From JAAYDS01 sp012729155 (lineage in GTDB: Bacteria > Chloroflexota > Anaerolineae > UBA1429): a stretch of DNA of 64,000 bases. Both the position numbers and the translations under genes were made by a program. Location of the stretch: contig DAIPBO010000004.1 of assembly GCA_036774405.1 (NCBI GenBank), positions 1 through 64,000 of the forward strand. The letters run 5' to 3'. The notes beneath the pieces were generated by a model. That model saw only the letters and a program-made list of their open reading frames with translations. It was not told the origin of the DNA and did not search any database. Position 1 is the first letter of the stretch. The number at the start of each line of letters is the position of its first letter. Below are positions 52,011 to 61,233 of this stretch, one piece after another.

Positions 52011-54428
52011 CTATTCGTAAGCCAGCACCTCACGCACTGTCAGGCGAGTGGCGCTCTTGGCGGGCAAGAGGCTCGCCAGTGAGGCAAGCGTAATCACCAG
52101 GCCGAACCAGATGGCAAAGCTGTGGATCGACAACGACAAGGTGGCGTTGCTGCCAAAGATGGAGCGCGAGATGATCTGCGTCAGGCCAAAGCTGATGGGC
52201 AGTGCCAGCAGCGAGCTGCCAGCAAAGCTCAGCAGCCCAATGAGCAGGCCCTCTCCCAGTACCATGCCAACGATAACCCGATCGTAAGCCCCGATGGCTC
52301 GGAGCACGCCGATCTCACGAGAGCGTTCTAGCACATTCATACTCAGCGTGCCGGCCAGCCCAATGCTGCCCACAGCGGCCGTCAGGCCCGCCATCGCCAG
52401 CAACACGGTGATGAGAATACCGATGTACTCGGTGGTCGATTCAGTGAACTCACGGCCGGCCTCGGCGTTGGCCACACGCAGACCCCGTGCTTTGAGGTGG
52501 CGATCGAGGTTGGCCGCCACTGCTTGCTGAGACTCGAGCTCGTGGCGGCTGGTGGTGATGCGGTACACCGCCGACACCTGCCGCTGGTTCAGAGCGCGCG
52601 CCAGAGGATCGCGGTTGGCATAGGCGATCAACTCGTCCATGCCGGTGAACTCGAAAATGCCGACCACTGTCCAGTCTTGCTCGCTTGTCCCGAGATCAAG
52701 GCGCAGCACAGAGCCCACCTCGAGGTCGGGAATGCGCCGCAAGAACGCCTCGTTGACGGTCAGCGCTCGGTCGTCTTCGGGCATGAGCCAACGGCCGCTC
52801 AAGACCAGAGGCTCGATCAGAGTGCTGCCTGCAGGGGGGCCCAGCACAGTGATGCGCTCTGATACTGTGCCGTCTCCCAGAACGTCGGCCTCGGCTGTGG
52901 CCCAGGCCTCGATGCGCTCGACGCCCGCCACCTGCAGCGCTTCAGCTGTGACGCGCGATATGCGATAGAGCTGCCCCATGTCCAGGTTGACGTCAGCGCT
53001 AAAGTAGCGGGCGATGCCTTCGACCTTGTCGTCTAGAGCAGCCTGCGCGTTGAGCACGCCGATAAAGATCGAGCCACCCAGCGTCAGCGTCAGCAATGTG
53101 AGGGTAAGGCGCTGCTTTTGTCGAAAGGTGTTGCGCAGTGAAATAAGCAGAATGCGCGGCACCCAGGCCGACTTGTCGAGCCAGCGGCTCCATGCTGTTG
53201 GCCGGCGTGACTCGCCCTGCTGCATGTCACTGGCCAGCGCCCGCCGCACCGTGATGCGTGTGCCGCGGTGCACCGGCAGAGCCGCGGCGAGCAGGGGCAC
53301 ACCGATGCCCATGACCGCCTGGAGCAGCGCGGCCCAGGGCGAGATGGCCAGCGGCGACGGGTTGCTGAGGGGAAAGTTGATGATATCTGCCGCGAGGCGG
53401 GTGATGCCATTGCCAGCCCAGGCGCCCAGCGGCACGGCTAGAGCCAAGGCGACCAGGGCATAGACGCCCACCAACCATAGATACACCGAGGCGATCTGCA
53501 GTCTGCGGCCCCCCACCAGCTTCATGATGCCTACCTGCCGCAGCTGTTGCGTCAGCAACGCCGAGAGCGTGTTGGTGATCAGGGCTCCTGATAAGAAAAG
53601 CACCAGCAGCCCCAGAAGAGCCAGCACCCCCAGCAGGGCGCTAATGATGTTCTGGAGGGGGTGCTGACTGCGTAGCTGCTCGCTACGCGCATAGACCTGC
53701 CGACCCGAACGCTCTAGACGGTCGACGAGCGTATCTGCGATGGCGCGGATGTGCGCAGCGTCGTCGCCATCCCCCTCGACGGTGATGGCGAGGCGGTCAT
53801 AGTCGGCGGGCATCCCCAGCCAGGGCAGGGTGTCGCGCGTGACGTAGGCCACGTCGGTCCCCACGATGGCGCCAAAGCCCCCGCCGAGGTCCATCGAGAC
53901 GCCAGCAACCGTCATCTCTTTCCGGCCGCCATCGTTCAGTTCGACGGTGACGCGCGCACCGGGTTGCAGGCCCAGGCGTTCGGCGGCCTTGTTAGCCAGC
54001 AAGAGCTCATTGTCGTGGGTGTATGGCGCCCCCTGCTGCGGCAAGAGCTGGTTGACGACGGTTTCGCCTGGCTGGCGGACGGCCACGATGCGCAGCGGCC
54101 GCCAGTCTCCGCCAGCCAGCTGCACTCGCACAGATACCCAACGTCTCCCCTCGGCTGCAGCGACGCCATCTATGGCAGCGATGTCGTCCACCAGCCCCTG
54201 ATCAAACGGGTCGGTCAGCAGTTCGACGTTAGGTGGGTTGCTGGCGCTGTAACTGCGCGACATATCAGCCGGCAGCACAAAGAACGCGGTTGCGATGGCG
54301 CCGATGGCAATGATGCCGACAGCGATGCTCAACACCACCAGCACGGTGCGCGAGCGGTGCTGCAGGATCTCTCCGAGCACCTTGTGGGTGGTTGGGCTAG
54401 AGAAGATCATCGGCCACAATCCAGCCAT
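52011..54428 (-). CDS. ABC transporter permease with two FtsX domains (MacB/LolE-like)
   Basis: The 805-residue product has an N-terminal membrane helix (VLVVLSIAVGIIAIGAIA), an extracytoplasmic domain, an FtsX-type three-helix block near 270-400, a second helix-plus-periplasmic domain and a C-terminal FtsX block (VLLAMAGLTAAVGSIGLAGTL, GVLRAIGAYDRVIVGMVLGE). Such proteins transmit force across the membrane for lipoprotein, peptide or drug export. The gene overlaps the upstream ATPase gene by 32 bases. The start at 54428 is uncertain; Met7 at 54410 is equally possible. Confidence 0.88.
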   Translation of the reverse strand: MAGLWPMIFSSPTTHKVLGEILQHRSRTVLVVLSIAVGIIAIGAIATAFFVLPADMSRSYSASNPPNVELLTDPFDQGLVDDIAAIDGVAAAEGRRWVSVRVQLAGGDWRPLRIVAVRQPGETVVNQLLPQQGAPYTHDNELLLANKAAERLGLQPGARVTVELNDGGRKEMTVAGVSMDLGGGFGAIVGTDVAYVTRDTLPWLGMPADYDRLAITVEGDGDDAAHIRAIADTLVDRLERSGRQVYARSEQLRSQHPLQNIISALLGVLALLGLLVLFLSGALITNTLSALLTQQLRQVGIMKLVGGRRLQIASVYLWLVGVYALVALALAVPLGAWAGNGITRLAADIINFPLSNPSPLAISPWAALLQAVMGIGVPLLAAALPVHRGTRITVRRALASDMQQGESRRPTAWSRWLDKSAWVPRILLISLRNTFRQKQRLTLTLLTLTLGGSIFIGVLNAQAALDDKVEGIARYFSADVNLDMGQLYRISRVTAEALQVAGVERIEAWATAEADVLGDGTVSERITVLGPPAGSTLIEPLVLSGRWLMPEDDRALTVNEAFLRRIPDLEVGSVLRLDLGTSEQDWTVVGIFEFTGMDELIAYANRDPLARALNQRQVSAVYRITTSRHELESQQAVAANLDRHLKARGLRVANAEAGREFTESTTEYIGILITVLLAMAGLTAAVGSIGLAGTLSMNVLERSREIGVLRAIGAYDRVIVGMVLGEGLLIGLLSFAGSSLLALPISFGLTQIISRSIFGSNATLSLSIHSFAIWFGLVITLASLASLLPAKSATRLTVREVLAYE

Positions 54429-55149
54429 CGTTCATGGTCAGGCGGCGGCTCGCGCGTGCTGCCATCTGCGGATCATGCGTAACCATGATGATCGTCTTTC
54501 CCTCTCTGTGCAGCGCATCAAAGAGCGTCAGGATGCGCTCGGCCGAAGATGAGTCGAGATTGCCGGTGGGCTCATCGGCCACCATCAGAGGCGGGTCGGT
54601 GGCCAGAGCGCGAGCCACCGCCGCGCACTGCTGCTGGCCGCCAGACACGCTACCCGGCGGCTCGTCGGCAACGGCAGCCAGGCCCACAGCATCGAGCAAC
54701 TGCCTGGCGCGCGCAGGACGGTGGTCGAGTGGCAGATAGTTCGCCAGGTCCATCGGCAGCATCACATTCTGCAACAGTGTGAGCATGGGCAAGAGCTGGA
54801 AGAACTGGAACACAATGCCCAGGTTGCTCCCACGCCAACGCGAGCGCTCGCTCTCTGACATTGCGATGAGGTCGACGCCACCCACAGCAACCTCGCCAGA
54901 GGTCGGGCGGTCGAGGCCGGTGATCATATTGACCAGTGTGGATTTGCCACAGCCCGAGCGGCCGACAACAGAGACGAACTCGCCCGAGCTCACATCTAGA
55001 TCGACGCCGCGTAGCGCGTGAAAGACGCCCGCTGGCGTCTCGTAGGTCTTGGTGAGCCCTCTGACGCTCACCAGCGGCGCAGCGCGTGGCGGGCTAGCTG
55101 GCCGCAATGCTGTAGGGTTCTCCGATTGAATGCGCTGGTGTACGCTCAT
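54397..55149 (-). CDS. ABC transporter ATPase (MacB/LolD-like)
   Basis: The 250-residue ATPase has Walker A VVGRSGCGKST, Q loop VFQFFQLLP, signature SVSGGQQQCAAVARAL and Walker B LMVADEPTGNLDS, then the switch His in MVTHDP. The signature helix has Cys-Ala where most relatives have Arg-Val, a small deviation. It drives the permease encoded just downstream. ATG 55149 follows GAGGG; the Met at 55179 is an alternative. It overlaps the upstream ATPase gene by 56 bases. Confidence 0.88.
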   Translation of the reverse strand: MSVHQRIQSENPTALRPASPPRAAPLVSVRGLTKTYETPAGVFHALRGVDLDVSSGEFVSVVGRSGCGKSTLVNMITGLDRPTSGEVAVGGVDLIAMSESERSRWRGSNLGIVFQFFQLLPMLTLLQNVMLPMDLANYLPLDHRPARARQLLDAVGLAAVADEPPGSVSGGQQQCAAVARALATDPPLMVADEPTGNLDSSSAERILTLFDALHREGKTIIMVTHDPQMAARASRRLTMNDGWIVADDLL

Positions 55150-55864
55150 GGCCGCGACCCTCGGCGATGGCGCCATCATGCAGGCGCAGCAGTGTGTCGG
55201 CAGCCGCCGCCATCTCCTGGTCGTGCGTCACCATGATGACCGTCATGCCGGCGCTCACCAGCTCGGTCAACAGCGAGAGAATGCCAGCCGCAGTGGCAGA
55301 ATCGAGGCTGCCGGTCGGTTCATCGGCCACCAGCAACTGGGGTTCATTGGCGAGGGCACGAGCGATAGCCACTCGCTGGCGCTGCCCGCCCGAGATAGCG
55401 GCAGGCCGCTTGAAGGCGTGGTCGGCCAGGCCCACCTGCTCGAGGAGCGCCAGGGCGCGCCGTGGCGAGCGGCGAGGATCGTAGTGGCCCGCGAACTGCA
55501 TGGGCAGCATGACGTTGTCGAGTAGTGACAGCGAAGGCAGCAGCTCAAAGCTCTGGTAGACCACACCCACATGCTCGCCGCGCCAGGCGGCCAGTTCGTC
55601 CTCGCTCAGCGTGTGCACGGCGACGCCTTGCACCAGCACCTCGCCCGAGGTGACGTGGTCGATACCGGCGATCAGGTTGAGCAGGGTGGATTTACCCGCT
55701 CCCGAGCGACCCACTACGGCGTGCAGCATGCCTGCAGCGAAACTGGCGCGCACGTTATCCAGGGCCACAACGGCTCGCGCGCCGTTGCGATACTCCTTGG
55801 TCACCCCCTGCAACGAAACGATCGGTTCAGCGGGCGCAATTGGGCGTAACTGCGGTATCTCCAC
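55094..55864 (-). CDS. ABC transporter ATPase (MacB/LolD-like)
   Basis: The 256-residue ATPase has canonical Walker A VVGRSGAGKST, Q loop VYQSFELLP, signature AISGGQRQRVAIARAL, Walker B LLVADEPTGSLDS and His switch MVTHDQ. The start is the GTG at 55864, because GGAGG lies at 55871-55875, six bases upstream, and similarity begins just after; an ATG reading from 55957 has an unrelated N-terminus. It is first in the operon of two ATPases and one permease, so the complex may be asymmetric. Confidence 0.88.
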   Translation of the reverse strand: MEIPQLRPIAPAEPIVSLQGVTKEYRNGARAVVALDNVRASFAAGMLHAVVGRSGAGKSTLLNLIAGIDHVTSGEVLVQGVAVHTLSEDELAAWRGEHVGVVYQSFELLPSLSLLDNVMLPMQFAGHYDPRRSPRRALALLEQVGLADHAFKRPAAISGGQRQRVAIARALANEPQLLVADEPTGSLDSATAAGILSLLTELVSAGMTVIMVTHDQEMAAAADTLLRLHDGAIAEGRGHERTPAHSIGEPYSIAAS

Positions 55865-55942
55865 GTACCACCTCCACCCTGCATGGTAGCATGCCACCCC
55901 CTGCGGCGGCAGTGCACGCAGCCATGAGTTTTTGGCCCATCT

Positions 55943-55958
55943 TGTGACGGCTGTCACC
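55943..55958. promoter_or_regulatory. Candidate Crp/HcpR-type site between ABC operon and two-component system
   Basis: TGTGACGGCTGTCACC matches the TGTGA-N6-TCACA layout at nine of ten positions and contains the perfect inverted repeat GTGAC/GTCAC. It lies 79 bases before the GTG at 55864 and 59 before the ATG at 56017. It could be used by the Crp/Fnr protein encoded at 19269 or another member of the family. Confidence 0.4.
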
Positions 55959-56001
55959 CCCCGGATGACGTGGCGCAGATGCGGCGTGCTCGCCGCTGTG
56001 G

Positions 56002-56007
56002 TATCAT
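56002..56007 (+). promoter_or_regulatory. -10 element, probable leaderless start
   Basis: TATCAT ends nine bases before the ATG at 56017, so transcription would begin at or next to the start codon and the mRNA would be leaderless. No ribosome binding site is seen, consistent with this. Confidence 0.45.
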
Positions 56008-56016
56008 GGGGACGCT

Positions 56017-57246
56017 ATGAAACACCGCGAGATCGAGCCGGGTCTGGTCGCCATCTTTCGCCTGTACACCCTGGTGCGTCTGGTGGTGATGCCGATACTG
56101 GCGGGTTTCTACTACTTTCGCTTTCCGCTCAAGCTTGACCCGACACTGCTGGGCATTCTGGTGCTCTTTGTGGTGGATGTGGTGGGGCTGTTATTGCTGC
56201 TGACCGTCCATTGGTTACAGCAGCATCTAGGGCGCTACTTTTTGCCGTTGGCGCTGCTGGCATCCGGCGCGTTGCCACTCATCGAGGTGCGCACCGTTGT
56301 CACCGCGTATGCGTCTACGGGCATGCCCGACTTTTGGCTGGTCTTTCCGTTCGAGGTGATCCCGCTCATCCTAACCGCCTGGCAATACGACTTTCGCGTG
56401 GTGCTGTGGTATGTCGGCGGCCTGGCGCTGTTAGAGGCGATCTACCTCATCATCGGCAGCTTTCTCAGCCCGATGCATGCCTTCTACGGCTGGGCGTCGC
56501 TGACGGGGCGCGCCGCCATACTGGTGCTCATCGGCCACATCGTCACCACGCTGATGGACGAGCAGCGTCAACAGCGTCGGCAGCTCCGTGACGCGAACCA
56601 GCGTGTTTTGCGGTACGCCTTGACGCTGGAGCAGCTTGCCGTCAGCCGAGAGCGCAACCGCCTGGCGCGCGAACTGCACGACACCCTGGCTCACACACTC
56701 AGTGCTCTTACGGTGCAGCTCGACGCCAGCGCCGCCATCTGGGAGCGCGCGCCCCAACGGGCCCACGAGATGGTGCAGCATGCCCTTGACACCGCCCGCA
56801 CTGGTTTGAGCGAGACCCGCCGCGCGCTGGCATCTCTGCGGGCCGCCCCTCTGGTTGATCTGGGCCTGGCGCTGGCGCTGCAGTCGCTGGCCGATAACGC
56901 CGGCGAGCGAGGCGGCCTCAAGGTGAGCACCGAGATCGCGTCTGGGCTGGAGGGACTGCCCGGCGAGATCGAGCAGGCTTACTATCGTGTAGCGCAAGAG
57001 GCGCTAGACAATGTGATTCGCCACGCTGGCGCCAGCGAAATCTCGCTGCGGTTGCAGCGACACGGCGGTGCGTTGGTCCTCGAGGTGCGTGATGATGGTC
57101 GCGGCATGGCGTCGGCGTCGGATGTCGACCGTTTCGGCATACAGGGTATGCGCGAACGGGCAACGCTCATCGGCGCAACACTCGAGGTCACCAGCTCTGC
57201 CGACGCAGGCACCACGGTGAGGTTGACCAAGGAGTTGGAGCGATGA
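56017..57246 (+). CDS. NarL-type sensor histidine kinase (HisKA_3)
   Basis: The 409-residue kinase has about six membrane helices (to about residue 190), a HisKA_3 phosphoacceptor His in ERNRLARELHDTLAHTLSAL and a HATPase domain with VAQEALDNVIRHAGAS and VRDDGRGM. It senses an unknown membrane-associated signal. The stop overlaps the response regulator start by four bases. Being divergent from a MacB-like transporter suggests control of that transporter, as in antimicrobial-peptide or cell-envelope stress systems; this is inference. Confidence 0.9.
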   Translation: MKHREIEPGLVAIFRLYTLVRLVVMPILAGFYYFRFPLKLDPTLLGILVLFVVDVVGLLLLLTVHWLQQHLGRYFLPLALLASGALPLIEVRTVVTAYASTGMPDFWLVFPFEVIPLILTAWQYDFRVVLWYVGGLALLEAIYLIIGSFLSPMHAFYGWASLTGRAAILVLIGHIVTTLMDEQRQQRRQLRDANQRVLRYALTLEQLAVSRERNRLARELHDTLAHTLSALTVQLDASAAIWERAPQRAHEMVQHALDTARTGLSETRRALASLRAAPLVDLGLALALQSLADNAGERGGLKVSTEIASGLEGLPGEIEQAYYRVAQEALDNVIRHAGASEISLRLQRHGGALVLEVRDDGRGMASASDVDRFGIQGMRERATLIGATLEVTSSADAGTTVRLTKELER

Positions 57247-57926
57247 TTCGCGTGCTGGTGGTAGACGACCAGTGGCTCGTCACCGAGGGGCTCGAGACGA
57301 TCTTGGATGCCGACTCTGAGATCGAGGTGGTGGGCACGGCTGCTGATGGCGCCGAGGCCATCGAAAAGGCAGACGCCCTGCTGCCAGACGTGGTGCTTAT
57401 GGATTTGCGCATGCCGGTGCTGAACGGGATTCAGGCTACTGCGCGCATCACTACGGCGCATCCCGAAGTGCGCGTGCTGGTGCTCACCACCTACGCCTCA
57501 GACGAATGGGTGTTCGACGCCATCCGCGGTGGAGCGGCAGGCTATCTGCTCAAGGGCAGCCCACGCGCCGAGCTGATCGCCGCCATCAAAGGCACCGCGC
57601 GCGGCGGCACCCACCTCGACCCCGCCATCGCTGGCAAAGTGATCGACCGCGTGCGTCACTCGGCAGCCCCCGAGGTGGCATCCACCGTGTTCAGCGATCT
57701 GTCAGAGCGCGAACTCCAGGTGCTGCAGCTGTTGGCGCAGGGCCTGAGCAACCAGGCGATCGCCGGCGAGCTGCACCTCTCGTGGGGCACAGTCCGTAAC
57801 TATGTGAGCAGCATTCTGGACAAGCTCGGCGTCGCCGACCGCACCCAGGCGGCGCTCTTGGCCCAGCGCTATGGCCTCACGTCTAGGACCGGCGAACCGC
57901 CTGACCCAGATACAGAGCGGCTCTGA
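57243..57926 (+). CDS. NarL/LuxR family response regulator
   Basis: The 227-residue regulator has a complete receiver (VLVVDDQW, Asp in VVLMDLRMPV, Thr in LVLTTYAS, Lys in YLLKGS) and a C-terminal LuxR helix-turn-helix (LSERELQVLQLLAQGLSNQA, then GTVRNYVSSILDKLGV). Phosphorylation by the kinase at 56017 should enable promoter binding. Gene overlap of four bases with the kinase supports the pair. A DegV gene converges nine bases downstream. Confidence 0.95.
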   Translation: MIRVLVVDDQWLVTEGLETILDADSEIEVVGTAADGAEAIEKADALLPDVVLMDLRMPVLNGIQATARITTAHPEVRVLVLTTYASDEWVFDAIRGGAAGYLLKGSPRAELIAAIKGTARGGTHLDPAIAGKVIDRVRHSAAPEVASTVFSDLSERELQVLQLLAQGLSNQAIAGELHLSWGTVRNYVSSILDKLGVADRTQAALLAQRYGLTSRTGEPPDPDTERL

Positions 57927-57934
57927 TACGCCGG

Positions 57935-58777
57935 CTAGAGCGAATAGCCCGCCACGCCAATGATGCCAGGCCCGCCATGGGTGCCCACGACGGGGCCCAG
58001 CTCGGTGATCAGTAGCTCGCTGGGGTGATGGATGGCTTTGAGCATATCGGCCACCTGCTCGGCATCCTCCTGGCAGTGGCCATGAATCACGGCGAGGCGC
58101 GTGGTGCGCTGCGGGTCGAGCCGCTGCCAGGAGGCATCGCAGAGACGCTGCAGCGAGCGCGAGCGTGTGCGGATCTTTTCGAACGAGTCGATGGTGCCCG
58201 CCTCTGTGTCCACCAACAGAATGGGCTTGAGCTGCAGCGCACTCCCCAGCAGCTTGGCTGCCGCACCGATGCGCCCGCCGCGGTGCAGGTACTCGAGCGT
58301 GGCAGGGCAGAACAGGATCGAGGTGCTGCGACGCACCGCGTCTGCAGCGGCCACCATCTCGTCGACAGAGCCGCCTTGGTCGCGCACATCGGCGGCGGCC
58401 AGCGCCTGCCAGCCAAGACCCATCGACACCGAGCGAGAGTCGAACACCGTCACCGGCCGATTGACGCTGGCAGCGGCGGCCGTGGCCGACGCCATTGTGC
58501 CCGACAATCGTTCAGAGATTGCGATCACCAGGATGTGGTCGGCCTCGACCTCGCGGTAGAGACTGACAAAGTCTGCGGGTGTGGGTTGCGATGAGCTCGG
58601 GTGGCGCGCATCCCTTGCGAGCCGCTCATAGAAGGCCTCGTTGGACATATCGACGCCGGCGCGGTACTGCTCCTGTCCGAACATGACATAGAGCGGAATC
58701 ACGATAATGCCGCGCTCGGCGGCCAGTGTAGCCGGCAGGTCGGCGGTGCTATCGGTGATGATGGCTACCTTGCTCAT
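57935..58777 (-). CDS. DegV family fatty-acid-binding protein
   Basis: The 280-residue product begins with the DegV signature VAIITDSTADLPA and has VIPLYVMFG, SSSQPTPADF, ISERLSGTMASA and VFDSRSVSMG lining the ligand pocket. DegV (FakB-like) proteins bind a fatty acid for phosphorylation by a FakA kinase; none is in the window. GAGGAG precedes ATG 58777. It converges on the response regulator gene with eight bases between them. Confidence 0.92.
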   Translation of the reverse strand: MSKVAIITDSTADLPATLAAERGIIVIPLYVMFGQEQYRAGVDMSNEAFYERLARDARHPSSSQPTPADFVSLYREVEADHILVIAISERLSGTMASATAAAASVNRPVTVFDSRSVSMGLGWQALAAADVRDQGGSVDEMVAAADAVRRSTSILFCPATLEYLHRGGRIGAAAKLLGSALQLKPILLVDTEAGTIDSFEKIRTRSRSLQRLCDASWQRLDPQRTTRLAVIHGHCQEDAEQVADMLKAIHHPSELLITELGPVVGTHGGPGIIGVAGYSL

Positions 58778-58820
58778 GTGCTACTCCTCTCTCAGGCCTG
58801 TCTCGCTGAGGGTGTAACAC

Positions 58821-58853
58821 CTTGAGGCGCAGGTCGTTGCGCGCTCAAGGTAG
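58821..58853. promoter_or_regulatory. Inverted repeat between degV and the GH127 gene
   Basis: ACCTTGAG-GCGCA (58821-58833) pairs with TGCGC-G-CTCAAGGT (58840-58853), one-base bulge, six-base loop. It lies in the divergent region, just upstream of a weak promoter-like pair TTGCGG (58874-58879)/TATGCT (58897-58902). It could be an operator for the glycosidase gene. Confidence 0.4.
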
Positions 58854-58930
58854 GCACGAGCAGCGTTGCCTCCTTGCGGCGCGGCGCGCAGCCGCCTATG
58901 CTATGCGCACCATGCTGAGGAGGTCAACCG

Positions 58931-60841
58931 ATGACCGCGACACGAGGCCTCAAGCCACCGGCGCTCAAACCGCTCGACCTGGCGACCATCAGCCCCACAG
59001 GTTGGCTACGCGATCAGTTGCAGGTGCAGGCCTGCGGCCTGAGTGGCTATCTCGACGAGTTCTGGCCCGATGTGGCCGAAAGCGGCTGGATAGGCGGTGC
59101 GGCCGAGGGTTGGGAGCGCGGCCCGTACTGGCTCGATGGTATGGTGGCACTGGCCGCGGTGACCGATAACCCCAGGCTGCTGCGCAAGGTTCAGGCGTGG
59201 ATCGACCATATCATCACGCACCAGGCGCCAGACGGTTGGCTGGGCCCTGAGCAAGATCAGGCCACTGGCCGCTACGAGGCCCGCGACCCCTGGCCGGTTT
59301 TTGTGGCGCTCAAGGCGCTGACGCAGTGGCACGACTGGTGGAGAGATGAGCGCGTGCCCTCGGCGGTGGAGCGCTGTCTACGCTGCATCGATGCCGAGCT
59401 AGACAAGCGACCGCTCTTTTCTTGGGGGTGGGTACGCTGGGCAGATCTCGTCATCAGTATCCACTGGCTCTATGACAAGACTCAGCAGAGCTGGCTGCTA
59501 GACATGGCCGCCAAAGTCCAGGCGCAGGGCTTTGACTGGCTCTCGCACTTTCAAGACCTGCCCTTTAAGGAGCGCACCACTGGCGAGCAGCGTAACCTGC
59601 TGAGCCATGTGGTCAACAACGCCATGGCCATCAAGGCGCCAGCGGTGTGGTGGCGGCAGTCGAGCGACGAAGGCGATCGGCGAGGGACACAACACATCAT
59701 CACCGAGTTGGACCGCTACCACGGGCAGGTAACCGGCGTGTTCACGGGCGATGAGCACCTGGCGGGCAAGAACCCGTCGCAGGGCACCGAGCTCTGCGCT
59801 GTGGTCGAGGCCATGTTCTCGCTCGAGACGGCCATCAGTATTCTGGGCGACCCTGCGCTGGCAGACCGCCTCGAGCGGATCGCCTTCAACGCGCTGCCTG
59901 CCACCTTCACCGACGACATGTGGGCGCACCAGTACGATCAGCAGGTGAACCAGGTCCGCTGCGCGGTCATCGACGAGCCCATCTATACCAGCAACGGCCC
60001 CGACGCAAACACCTTTGGACTCGAGCCGAACTATGGCTGCTGCACCGCCAACATGCACCAGGGTTGGCCCAAGTTCGTCAATAGCCTCTGGATGGAGACC
60101 GCTGACCACGGCCTGGCGGCCATCTCGTATGCCCCGTGCCATGTGTCGCACATACTTGATGAGACGACTTTTGTCGACCTCTGGGTCGACGGCGACTATC
60201 CGTTCAGCGAGCATGTCACGCTAACGGTCGAGGTCAACGAGCCGATCACTATGACGCTCTACCTGCGCATCCCTGGCTGGTGTCGACGGGCCGCCATCGA
60301 GGGCGAGGGGTGGACGCGCAAGAACCTGACGCCGGGGCGCTTTGTTCCGATCAAACGCACCTGGGAAGGCTCTACCACCATCACGCTGCACCTGCCGATG
60401 CCGCTGGTGGCCGAACCACGCTTCAACGACAGTGTGGCCATCACCATGGGGCCGCTGGTGTTCAGCCTGCCCATCGACGACGAATGGCATCTACTCAAGG
60501 GTCAACCGCCGCATGGCGACTATGAGGTGACGCCCTCTCAAGACTGGGCCTTTATGATCGAGCTCGACCGCGAGCACCCCGAGGCATCGCTAGAAGTAGT
60601 GCGCCTGCATCCCAGCTGGCCGCCCTTTTCCTCGATCTGGGCGCCCATCGAGCTCATGGCGACGGTCGCGCCCGTGGCCAACTGGGGGTGGAATCAGGGG
60701 GCTGCCGCGCCACCGCCTGCCAGCCCGACCAGGGCAGCAGGCGAGGCAACAACTGTCTGGCTGGTGCCCTATGGGGCTGCCAAACTGCGCCTCACCGAGT
60801 TGCCTAGCTGCCCGCCAAAGCAGAAGGTGCGCCCCACTTAG
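58931..60841 (+). CDS. Glycoside hydrolase family 127-like (beta-L-arabinofuranosidase type, DUF1680)
   Basis: The 636-residue product has the DUF1680/GH127 (alpha/alpha)6 barrel (GGAAEGWERGPYWLDG, HQAPDGWLGP) and C-terminal beta domains. The zinc-thiolate centre of characterised GH127 enzymes is preserved in spacing: Glu287 and Cys289 (GTELCAVVEAMFSLE) and adjacent Cys370-Cys371 (NYGCCTANMHQGWPKF), the first of which would be the nucleophile. No signal peptide, so cytoplasmic. AGGAGG precedes ATG 58931. The substrate is probably an L-arabinofuranoside but could differ. It ends four bases into the convergent VOC gene. Confidence 0.88.
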   Translation: MTATRGLKPPALKPLDLATISPTGWLRDQLQVQACGLSGYLDEFWPDVAESGWIGGAAEGWERGPYWLDGMVALAAVTDNPRLLRKVQAWIDHIITHQAPDGWLGPEQDQATGRYEARDPWPVFVALKALTQWHDWWRDERVPSAVERCLRCIDAELDKRPLFSWGWVRWADLVISIHWLYDKTQQSWLLDMAAKVQAQGFDWLSHFQDLPFKERTTGEQRNLLSHVVNNAMAIKAPAVWWRQSSDEGDRRGTQHIITELDRYHGQVTGVFTGDEHLAGKNPSQGTELCAVVEAMFSLETAISILGDPALADRLERIAFNALPATFTDDMWAHQYDQQVNQVRCAVIDEPIYTSNGPDANTFGLEPNYGCCTANMHQGWPKFVNSLWMETADHGLAAISYAPCHVSHILDETTFVDLWVDGDYPFSEHVTLTVEVNEPITMTLYLRIPGWCRRAAIEGEGWTRKNLTPGRFVPIKRTWEGSTTITLHLPMPLVAEPRFNDSVAITMGPLVFSLPIDDEWHLLKGQPPHGDYEVTPSQDWAFMIELDREHPEASLEVVRLHPSWPPFSSIWAPIELMATVAPVANWGWNQGAAAPPPASPTRAAGEATTVWLVPYGAAKLRLTELPSCPPKQKVRPT

Positions 60842-61233
60842 CCTTGCTCGGGCGGTGCGGCATCCCAGTTGGCATCGATGAACTGCTGGATCTCGATGCG
60901 GTAGCCGTTCGGATCGGTGCAAAAGCAGTGGTAGAGGTTGTAGCGTGGGTTGATGCGAGGCGGGGCGTCAAAGGTGATGCCACGCGCCGCGAGTCGCTGG
61001 TACCAGGCATCGACCTCATCGGTGACGATGGTCAGCAGCACCGCCGTGGCCTGGCCAACTTCACAGCGCTGGCAAAAGCCAACATAGGCGTTGGGCGTCA
61101 GCCGGTAGACGCGGCAGTCGCCCTGGTCTAACGAGACCGGCAGACCCAGAACGTCCTCGTAAAAGGCGGCCGTGCGCGCGAGGTCGCTGGTGTAGAAAAA
61201 GGTGATCTGCTGTTGGATCGAAGGATGGCCCAC
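60838..61233 (-). CDS. VOC (glyoxalase/bleomycin resistance) family protein
   Basis: A 131-residue protein with two beta-alpha-beta-beta-beta units: ITFFYTSDLARTAAFYEDVLGL and the C-terminal YHCFCTDPNGYRIEIQQF, whose last Glu is a usual metal ligand. Members are lyases, isomerases or resistance proteins; the substrate is unknown. The start is GTG 61233 with AGGAG seven bases upstream; no ATG is suitably placed. It converges on the glycosidase gene. Confidence 0.75.
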   Translation of the reverse strand: MGHPSIQQQITFFYTSDLARTAAFYEDVLGLPVSLDQGDCRVYRLTPNAYVGFCQRCEVGQATAVLLTIVTDEVDAWYQRLAARGITFDAPPRINPRYNLYHCFCTDPNGYRIEIQQFIDANWDAAPPEQG

